This document shows, piece by piece, positions 58,257 through 64,000 of a stretch of 64,000 nt of DNA. The notes under the pieces are model-generated. The model was not told the origin of the DNA and made no database searches. It worked only from the letters and a program-made list of their open reading frames with translations. Numbering within the stretch: the first letter of the stretch is position 1; every line of letters starts with the position of its first letter. The DNA comes from Nonomuraea helvata (GTDB lineage Bacteria > Actinomycetota > Actinomycetes > Streptosporangiales > Streptosporangiaceae), in the NCBI RefSeq assembly GCF_039535785.1, contig NZ_BAAAXV010000001.1:1302001-1366000 (forward strand). The letters are read 5' to 3'. A program made the translations under genes and the position numbers.

Positions 58257-58600
58257 ATGGCCGTTCTGATCCGCACGAGTGACCTGCCCGCCAAGCAGCG
58301 CCACGACGCCTGGCGGGCCATCGTCTGCGACACGCTCGGCCCGCTCGACCTCAGGATCGACGCCGACGCCCCGCTGCGGGGCGAGATCGAGGCCGGGCAG
58401 CTCGGCCCCGTGGGCGTCGGCACGGTGCGCACGTCCACACCGCACAGCGTCCACCGGACCCCGGGCCTGATCCACCGTGACAGCCCGGAGCTCTACCGCG
58501 TGGTGCTGGCCATGGCGGGCAGCCCGCGGGTGGCGCAGGACGGGCGGTACGCGCAGCTCAGCAGGGGCGAGTTCGCGATCTACGACTTCGGTACGGAACC
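58257..58600 (+). pseudogene. 5' remnant of an AraC-family regulator
   Basis: The ATG at 58257, with GGAGGAG upstream, begins MAVLIRTSDLPAKQRHDAWR. This is an AraC_binding_2 type N-terminal domain and it runs to EFAIYDFGTEP. The family continues for about 200 more residues, including two helix-turn-helices, but here the sequence passes at about 58590-58606 into an unrelated hydrolase in another frame. The original frame stays open to 59084 but its translation is low-complexity Gly/Arg, not AraC. It is most simply explained by a deletion that joined two genes. Confidence 0.65.
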
Positions 58601-58603
58601 CGG

Positions 58604-59070
58604 CGATCTCCAAGCTGGCCCTGTGGGAGCCGCCGTACCACGTGGACGACAGCGCGCCCCCACTGCCGGACGACTTCGCGGCGCGGCTCCACGCCCTGGT
58701 GAGTGCGGGCAGGCGGGGGGAGGCGGTGGAGCGGTTCATGGTGGAGGCGGCCGAGGCGTCACCGGAGGCGGTGGCGGCGATGCGCGCGCAGCCGTCCTGG
58801 CAGGGGCTCGAGGCGCTGGCTCACACCCTCGCCTACGAGGCCGCCGTCCTGGGGCCGGGCAACGCGCTGCCCGCCGAACGGCTGGCCGCCGTCACGCAGC
58901 CGACGCTCGTGCTCAACGGCGAGGACAGCCCCGGCTGGATGTCCAACGCGGGACTGGCGGTCACCAGGGCAGTGCCCGGCGCGGTGCGACGGGTGCTGGA
59001 GGACCAGGCCCACAACGTGGCCCCCGAGGCGCTGGTCCCCGAGCTCCTGGAGTTCTTCGTCGCCGCCTGA
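58604..59070 (+). pseudogene. 3' remnant of an alpha/beta hydrolase
   Basis: From about 58606 a different frame reads ISKLALWEPPYHVDDS and then PTLVLNGEDSPGW (acid region) and EDQAHNVAPEALVPEL (catalytic His), ending in FFVAA and a stop at 59070. This is the C-terminal half of an alpha/beta hydrolase. The oxyanion strand and nucleophile Ser are missing. The break coincides with the end of the AraC homology. The last codons begin the 14-bp tandem repeat. Confidence 0.65.
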
Positions 59071-59117
59071 CTCACGCCGCCTGAGTCACGCCGCCTGAGT
59101 CACACCGCCTGAGTCAT
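59062..59117. repeat. Four 14-bp tandem repeats between convergent coding ends
   Basis: GCCGCCTGAGTCAC-type units begin at 59062, 59076, 59090 and 59104. The first holds the stop codon of the hydrolase remnant and the last overlaps the stop of the minus-strand secreted protein gene. Confidence 0.88.
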
Positions 59118-60949
59118 GTCGGCAGGGTGATGGTGACGTCGATGGCGCCGTCGTGGGGAACGCGGAGCACGTGCAGGCGCCGCTTGCCGTCCCGCAGGTA
59201 CGACACCGACGTCACCCCGAACGTGGCCTTCCGCGGCGTGCCCCAGCGCAACGCGATGACAACGCCGTTCCTGCGCAGGTCGATCCCGTCGGCGGTGGCG
59301 GTGACCGAGCCGCCGTAGGGGGCCGCGGTGCCGTCGGTGAAGACGACCTCGTCCGTGGGGTGCACGACGAGCGGGATCTGCTCGGTGGCGGCGGCGCCGG
59401 CGCGTACGGAGCGGCGGACGAGCCCGTCGGCCACGGTGACGTCGGTGGCCACGGAGGACGTGCCGAAGCGGAAGGCGTACGGCTCTCCGCCCAGGAACTC
59501 GACGGCCTGCGGCCCGTTCGCGTCCGGCTTCTGGCCCGGGAAGACGGTGGCCCAGCAGGCGTAGTTGTTGTTGTTCAGCGAGTGGACGACCGTGCCCGCG
59601 ACGGGATGCCAGAGGAACGTCAGGCCGGTCCTGGCCAGTGTGGTCGCCCGCCGGGCGCCGAAGTAGCCGCCCAGGTACAGGCCCGGCCGCCGCAGGAACA
59701 GGAACTCCTGCCCGAGGTCGCCCCGCCGCTCGGTGAAGCGCTCCGAGGCCAGGTACGGCACCTCCGCCAGGGCCCGCTCCTTGGCCTGCCGGTGGGCGTA
59801 CCGCTCGGCGTAGAGCGCGTGCGTCAGGATGCGGGGCGAGGTGTTCTGCTTGGCCAGCACCGGCACCGGGGAGGTGTCGGCGGCCCAGGCGGCGCGGGCG
59901 GCGGCGAGGTCCTCACGGGCCGACATGAACGCTCCCAGAGCCGGCACCCGGGGAATGAACACGCTGCCGAGGGCGGTGCGCTCCGGGTCGGGCCGGGTGT
60001 CGTCGTAGAAGAGCGCGCTGGTACGCGACGACGGCGCGATGTTGGTGAGCCAGCCGGAGCCGTCAGGCTCGCGCAGCAGGTTGTAGCCGAGCCAGCCGGT
60101 GTACCCGGCCGCCATGGAGACCAGGTTGCGGTCCCCTGACTGCCGCCACGCGTCGGCCAGCTCGGGCAGCATGACCTCGAAGTTGTAGTTCATGTCCATG
60201 CCGCTCTCCTCGTAGAAGAACCCGGCGGGGCTCTGCCCGACGGCGGCGATGCGTGCGAACGCGTCCGCGAGGCCGCGACGGAGCGTGGGGTCGCGGTCCA
60301 GGTTCAGGGCGAGGGCGGAGCCGGCGAGCCCGGCGGTGACCTGGTTGGCCCAGGTCAGCTTCGCCTGCCAGACGACGTCGTTGCCGGGGTCGAGGAACCA
60401 GGTCATGGCCCGGTGGAGGGCGGCGCTGAGCTGGGTCCTGCGCGCGGGCAGCGCGTTCGACTCGCGCAGCAGGGCCAGGGTCTTGCTCAGGTAGCCGAGC
60501 GCGAACCCGGTGGCGGCCAGCGAATGCTGGTCGGCGGAGTACTCGGACCACGACCCGTCCTCGTGCTGCAGCCCGAGGTAGTGGCCGAGCGCGGCGTCGA
60601 GCGCGGCCAGCAGCGCCGGGTCGCCGCGGTACGGGTTCCAGGCGCGCCGCTTGGTGTGGAACCAGGCCAGCGTGTGGACGTGCTCCTGCACGCGGGCGTT
60701 GTAGGGCGCCGCCGGACTGCGCCACCAGCCGCCCGCGAAGAAGCCGCTGTCGTCCATGTCGCCGACCATCGGCGCGAGCGTGACCAGGTACGGGGCGAAG
60801 CGCTGCTCGTGCGGGGAGAACAGGCGCCGGTCGGGCGCCCCGGGCGGGAGCGGCGTGAGACCGGCCGCGGCCCGCGCCGGCCCGGCGGGCAGGAGGGCGG
60901 CCGCGCCGGCGACGGCCAAGAGGGTCCGGCGGGTGAGGGCGTGCTCCAC
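59114..60949 (-). CDS. Secreted protein with alpha/alpha-toroid and beta-sandwich look, function unknown
   Basis: A 611-aa exported protein. The N-terminus LTRRTLLAVAGAAALLPAGPARA is a Tat-like signal. Residues about 40-380 are helix-rich with Trp/Tyr/His clusters (WHTKR-like WFHTKRRAWNPYRGD, SWSEYSADQHSLAATGFALG, YEESGMDMNYNFEVMLPEL). The C-terminal about 200 residues are beta-rich. This layout recalls polysaccharide lyases and heparinase-like enzymes, but I see no diagnostic catalytic set. It is divergent from a LacI regulator and a sugar-type ABC system, which supports glycan breakdown. The GTG at 60949 is the likely start. Confidence 0.7.
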   Translation of the reverse strand: MEHALTRRTLLAVAGAAALLPAGPARAAAGLTPLPPGAPDRRLFSPHEQRFAPYLVTLAPMVGDMDDSGFFAGGWWRSPAAPYNARVQEHVHTLAWFHTKRRAWNPYRGDPALLAALDAALGHYLGLQHEDGSWSEYSADQHSLAATGFALGYLSKTLALLRESNALPARRTQLSAALHRAMTWFLDPGNDVVWQAKLTWANQVTAGLAGSALALNLDRDPTLRRGLADAFARIAAVGQSPAGFFYEESGMDMNYNFEVMLPELADAWRQSGDRNLVSMAAGYTGWLGYNLLREPDGSGWLTNIAPSSRTSALFYDDTRPDPERTALGSVFIPRVPALGAFMSAREDLAAARAAWAADTSPVPVLAKQNTSPRILTHALYAERYAHRQAKERALAEVPYLASERFTERRGDLGQEFLFLRRPGLYLGGYFGARRATTLARTGLTFLWHPVAGTVVHSLNNNNYACWATVFPGQKPDANGPQAVEFLGGEPYAFRFGTSSVATDVTVADGLVRRSVRAGAAATEQIPLVVHPTDEVVFTDGTAAPYGGSVTATADGIDLRRNGVVIALRWGTPRKATFGVTSVSYLRDGKRRLHVLRVPHDGAIDVTITLPT

Positions 60950-61021
60950 GGCAGGGGGCTCCTTACGGTACGTGGCGGCGTCGATCGCACACGCTGGCCC
61001 ATGCCAAAACCCGCGTCAAGA

Positions 61022-61039
61022 TGATAATACGAATTATCA
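61022..61039. promoter_or_regulatory. LacI-type operator, copy 1
   Basis: TGATAAT-ACGA-ATTATCA is an 18-bp palindrome with the central CG typical of LacI operators. It lies 73 bases upstream of the secreted protein start codon. It shares TAATnCGnATTATCA with copy 2. Confidence 0.6.
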
Positions 61040-61098
61040 CAGGAAAAATTCCGACAACTCACCACTTGACGTGGCGCACAGCGAGCTCCCACAATCCC

Positions 61099-61116
61099 AA
61101 CTAATGCGCATTATCA
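61099..61116. promoter_or_regulatory. LacI-type operator, copy 2
   Basis: This site contains the perfect 12-bp palindrome TAATGCGCATTA followed by TCA. It lies 21 bases upstream of the lacI-type GTG start and aligns with copy 1 around the central CG. Confidence 0.6.
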
Positions 61117-61137
61117 CCCGATAGGACGTAACAGCCC

Positions 61138-62133
61138 GTGGCCAGACGCCTCACCCAGCAGGACATCGCCCGCATGGCCGGAGTCAGCCAGACGACGGTG
61201 TCCCTGGTGCTCAACAACCGCTCCGAGGGCGAGGTACGCATCGCTCCCGAGACCCGCGAGCGTGTCCTGCGCGTGATCAGGGAGACCGGCTACGTGGCCG
61301 ACCCGGCCGCCCGCCGGCTGGCCGAGGGGCGCAACCGCATCCTGGGCGTGTTCACCTACGAAGCCGTCTTCCCCGCCACGAGCGCCGACTTCTACTACCC
61401 GTTCATGGTCGGCATCGAGGAGTACGCCGAGGAGATCGGCTGCGACCTGCTCCTGTTCACCAGCGCGAAGGCGGCGGGGATGCGGCGCAGGATCTACACG
61501 GCCGACAACCGGATCCGGCTGGCCGACGGCTGCGTGCTGCTCGGCCGCAGGATCGACAGGGACGACCTGGCCCGGCTCATCGCCGAGCGCATCCCGTTCG
61601 TGTCGGTCGGCCGCCGTGACGACGCCGGGGGCCCGGTGCCGTACGTGGGCGCCGACTACCCGCCTGCCGTGCGGGCGCTGGTGGAGCGGGCGATCGGGCT
61701 GGGGCACCGGCGGCTGGCGTACGTCGGGCTCGGCGAGCAGGCCGAGTCGTACGCCGACCGGCTGCGCGGCTTCCGCGAGGCGGCCGGCGACGAGGCCCTG
61801 CACCTGCCCGCGCCGGATCTGGACGCGCTGCTGGAGGCGGGTGTGACGGTGGCGTTCTTCGAGGAGGAGGCCGACGGCGTCGCCGTCGTGCAGGCGGCCA
61901 GGGAGCGGCGCCTGTCCGTGCCCGGCGACCTGTCGGTCGTCACGCTGGGCGCGGCCACCCGCCCGGTCCACACGGATATCGACTTCACGGGCTTCCGCAT
62001 CCCGCGGCGCGAGATGGGCCGCCGGGCCGTACAAGTGCTGACCCACGTCATGGAGACCGGCGAGAGCCCGCAGGAGCTGCTGTCCTGCGAGCTGATCGAG
62101 GGCGACACCCTGGCACCACACCAAGGAAGGTAG
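61138..62133 (+). CDS. LacI family transcriptional regulator
   Basis: A 331-aa repressor. The N-terminal helix-turn-helix is TQQDIARMAGVSQTTVSLVLNN, followed by the hinge region AARRLAEGRNRILGV. The periplasmic-binding-protein-like sensor domain covers the rest (FYYPFMVGIEEYAEE, RRLAYVGLGEQAESYADRL, DFTGFRIPRREMGRRA). It probably senses a sugar from the adjacent transport system. Two related palindromes in the divergent gap suggest that it controls both its own operon and the secreted protein gene. Confidence 0.92.
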   Translation: MARRLTQQDIARMAGVSQTTVSLVLNNRSEGEVRIAPETRERVLRVIRETGYVADPAARRLAEGRNRILGVFTYEAVFPATSADFYYPFMVGIEEYAEEIGCDLLLFTSAKAAGMRRRIYTADNRIRLADGCVLLGRRIDRDDLARLIAERIPFVSVGRRDDAGGPVPYVGADYPPAVRALVERAIGLGHRRLAYVGLGEQAESYADRLRGFREAAGDEALHLPAPDLDALLEAGVTVAFFEEEADGVAVVQAARERRLSVPGDLSVVTLGAATRPVHTDIDFTGFRIPRREMGRRAVQVLTHVMETGESPQELLSCELIEGDTLAPHQGR

Positions 62134-62142
62134 ACAACCCGC

Positions 62143-62172
62143 GTGGTTGACATATCAGTGGTTGACATATCA
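62143..62172 (+). repeat. 15-bp tandem duplication at a start codon
   Basis: GTGGTTGACATATCA occurs twice in direct succession and encodes VVDIS twice. Both copies carry a possible GTG start. The first is 12 bases from the ribosome binding site, the second 27. Confidence 0.9.
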
Positions 62173-63762
62173 GCGGACGCCGTCGTGGTCGGCGGCGGCC
62201 TGGGCGGCGTCGCCGCGGCCCTGGCCCTGCTCCGCGCGGGCCGCACGGTGATCATGTCCGAGGAGTACGACTGGCTCGGCGGGCAGCTGACGAGCCAGGC
62301 CGTGCCGCCGGACGAGCACTCCTGGGTGGAGCGCTTCGGGGTCACCGCGAGCTACCGCGCGCTGCGCGACGGCATCCGCCGGTACTACCGCGACCACTAC
62401 CCGCTGACCTCGGCCGCCAGGGCCAGGCGCGAGCTCAACCCCGGCGGCGGTCACGTGAGCCGCCTGTGCCACGAGCCCAGGGTGGCGGTGGCGGTCATCG
62501 ACGCGATGCTCGCGCCGTATCTCGGCTCGGGCCGGTTACGCCTGCTGAAGCCGTACAGGCCGGTGGCGGCCGAGGTGGACGGCGACCGGGTCACCGCGGT
62601 CAGGCTGGCGCACCGCGACGGCGGCGGCGAGGTCTGGGCGGCGGCCCCGTACGTGCTGGACGCCACCGAGACCGGCGAGCTGCTCCCCCTGACCGGCACC
62701 GAGTACGTGACCGGCTTCGAGTCGCAGGAGGAGACCGGCGAGCCCAGCGCCCCCATGACGGCCCAGCCGCTCAACATGCAGGCCGTGTCGGTGTGCTTCG
62801 CGATCGACCACGTCGACGGCGACCACACCATCGACAGGCCCGCGAGCTACGACTTCTGGCGGGCCTACCAGCCGCCGTTCTGGGGCGACCGGCTGCTGTC
62901 GTGGCGCTGCCCCAGTCCACGCACGCTGGAGATCGTGGAGCGTTCCTTCACCCCCAATCCCGACGACGACCCGCTGCTCGTGGAGGCCGACCAGCGGGTC
63001 AACCCCGGCGACGGCAACCTGTGGACGTTCCGCAGGATCGCCGCCCGGCGCACCTTCGAGCCCGGCGCGTACGCAAGCGACATCACGCTGGTCAACTGGC
63101 CGTTGATCGACTACCTCGTAGGTCCGGTCATCGACGTGCCCGACGCCGCCGCCCATCTCGCGGCGGCACGCGAGCTGTCCAGGTCGGCGCTGTACTGGCT
63201 GCAGACCGAGGCCCCCCGCCACGACGGCGGCACCGGCTATCCCGGGCTCCGGCTGCGCGGCGACGTCACCGGCGGCGCCGACGGGCTGGCGCAGGCGCCC
63301 TACATCCGCGAGTCGCGGCGCATCCGCGCGCTCTACACGGTGGTGGAGCAGGACCTGTCGCTGGCGGTGCGCGGCGACAAGGGCGCGGTCGGCTACGCCG
63401 ACTCGGTGGGCGTCGGCATGTACCGCATCGACCTGCATCCCTCGACGGGTGGCGACAACTACATCGACGTGGGCTGCTCGCCGTTCGAGATCCCGCTCGG
63501 CGCGCTCATCCCGCAGCGCATGACCAACCTGCTGCCCGCCTCGAAGAACATCGGGACCACCCACATCACCAACGGCGCCTACCGGCTGCATCCGGTCGAG
63601 TGGAACGCCGGAGAAGCCGCGGGCGCGCTCGCCGCGTACTGCCTCGACCACGCCACCACGCCGCACGCCGTGCGGGAGAGCGAGACGTTGCTGGCCGGTT
63701 TCCAGCGGCGGCTCGCCCGCGAGGGCGTCGAGCTGCACTGGCCCGACGTGGCCGGCTACTGA
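62143..63762 (+). CDS. FAD-dependent oxidoreductase (FAD_oxidored family)
   Basis: A 539-aa flavoprotein. The dinucleotide motif is AVVVGGGLGGVAAALALLRAG, followed by EEYDWLGGQLTSQAVPPDEH, typical of the PF12831 group. LNPGGGHVSRLCHEP and LLPASKNIGTTHITNGAYRLHPVEW complete the FAD domain. Such genes often lie in sugar or uronate utilisation loci; the substrate is unknown. The first 30 bases are a perfect 15-bp tandem duplication, giving two in-frame GTG starts (62143 and 62158); AAGGAAGG lies upstream of the first. Confidence 0.88.
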   Translation: MVDISVVDISADAVVVGGGLGGVAAALALLRAGRTVIMSEEYDWLGGQLTSQAVPPDEHSWVERFGVTASYRALRDGIRRYYRDHYPLTSAARARRELNPGGGHVSRLCHEPRVAVAVIDAMLAPYLGSGRLRLLKPYRPVAAEVDGDRVTAVRLAHRDGGGEVWAAAPYVLDATETGELLPLTGTEYVTGFESQEETGEPSAPMTAQPLNMQAVSVCFAIDHVDGDHTIDRPASYDFWRAYQPPFWGDRLLSWRCPSPRTLEIVERSFTPNPDDDPLLVEADQRVNPGDGNLWTFRRIAARRTFEPGAYASDITLVNWPLIDYLVGPVIDVPDAAAHLAAARELSRSALYWLQTEAPRHDGGTGYPGLRLRGDVTGGADGLAQAPYIRESRRIRALYTVVEQDLSLAVRGDKGAVGYADSVGVGMYRIDLHPSTGGDNYIDVGCSPFEIPLGALIPQRMTNLLPASKNIGTTHITNGAYRLHPVEWNAGEAAGALAAYCLDHATTPHAVRESETLLAGFQRRLAREGVELHWPDVAGY

Positions 63763-63779
63763 ACCAAGGAGCCCCTTCC

Positions 63780-64000
63780 ATGAGACCAATCGCGAAGCTC
63801 CCATCCGCCGCGCTCGCCCTCACCGTGGCGGTCACGGCCTGCGGCGGCGGTGGCGAGGCGACCACGCAGGCCGGTCCCGTCACGCTCCGCATGACGGTGT
63901 GGACCGCCAGCGAGGCCCACCTGAAGCTGCTCAACGACATCGCGGCGGGCTTCACCAAGGCGAAGGTGAAGTTCGAGTCGCTGCCCGTCGACACCTACAC
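63780..64000 (+). CDS. ABC transporter solute-binding lipoprotein (partial, runs off the window)
   Basis: The first 73 codons of a family 1 extracellular solute-binding protein. The signal peptide ends in the lipobox LTVAVTACGGGG, so Cys is lipidated. The mature part begins VTLRMTVWTASEAHLKLLNDIAAGFTK-like sequence typical of sugar-binding proteins. AAGGAG lies eight bases upstream of the ATG. It follows the oxidoreductase by 17 bases. Permease genes are expected beyond the right edge. Confidence 0.88.
   Translation, partial: MRPIAKLPSAALALTVAVTACGGGGEATTQAGPVTLRMTVWTASEAHLKLLNDIAAGFTKAKVKFESLPVDTY

Noticed and set aside
59062..59117. CRISPR array
   Set aside because: The 14-bp units are directly adjacent with no spacers.
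1..64000. tRNA, rRNA and riboswitch signals, including a cobalamin riboswitch near cobU
   Set aside because: No cloverleaf, rRNA segment or B12-box-like structure could be supported by eye.

Overview
The window is very GC-rich DNA with long GTG/ATG-started genes, translational coupling (ATGA, TGATG), several apparently leaderless genes, SpoIIE/STAS partner-switching genes, a PspA–PspAA–HtpX–PspAB module, an SCO2322-type protein and late cobalamin genes. Together these point to a filamentous actinomycete chromosome. Streptosporangiaceae (for example Nonomuraea-like) is my guess from overall gene content and is not proven. No rRNA, tRNA, CRISPR or prophage was seen. No gap between genes exceeds 300 bases.

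Layout. (1) 1-1426: a divergent NmrA-type NAD(P)-binding protein and TetR regulator share two copies of a 20-bp palindrome. (2) 1620-7166: an oxidative cassette of a Tat-exported berberine-bridge-like flavoenzyme, a tandem-EthD protein and two translationally coupled GMC oxidoreductases. (3) 7264-11378: a transposase-derived protein coupled to a cyclic-nucleotide-domain histidine kinase, converging on a response-regulator/thioredoxin-reductase fusion. (4) 11532-20685: a tight operon mixing DJ-1/PfpI proteins, a ThDP enzyme, a DJ-1–AGE-epimerase fusion and GlgX with a STAS, STAS, HATPase, SpoIIE-phosphatase set. It ends in a perfect 13-bp terminator. I consider it the best candidate for an undescribed system.

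(5) 20772-35488: a biosynthetic island with a helix-turn-helix-less AAA-type ATPase divergent from an MmyB-like regulator. It continues with a one-module type I PKS (KS-AT-ACP), a membrane protein, a sugar-nucleotidyltransferase, two zinc alcohol dehydrogenases, a VioB/RebD-type ferritin-like protein, an unrecognised protein, two alpha/beta hydrolases and two tandem Nif11-like small proteins. (6) 35539-43229: SIMPL protein, DUF998-hydrolase fusion, Psp envelope-stress module, DUF3043 protein, membrane SMI1/KNR4 protein, aldo/keto reductase and a 68-aa protein.

(7) 43311-49004: SCO2322-like protein, CobU, a stand-alone ABC ATPase, CobS, CPBP protease, DUF1648 protein and YtrA-type GntR regulator. 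A probable IS200/IS605 end lies at 45041-45190. (8) 49102-58124: housekeeping genes pepA, lpd, sucB, a TIGR01777 epimerase, peptidase E, lipB, an M48-like protein that has lost its zinc motif, and lipA. Lpd, SucB, LipB and LipA together serve 2-oxoacid dehydrogenases and lipoylation. (9) 58257-59070: a chimeric pair of gene remnants. (10) 59114-64000: a sugar-type locus with a secreted protein divergent from a LacI regulator, an FAD oxidoreductase and the start of an ABC solute-binding lipoprotein, with two LacI-type operators in the divergent gap.

Three convergent or 3'-terminal gene junctions (20.7, 27.3 and 59.1 kb) carry short tandem duplications.
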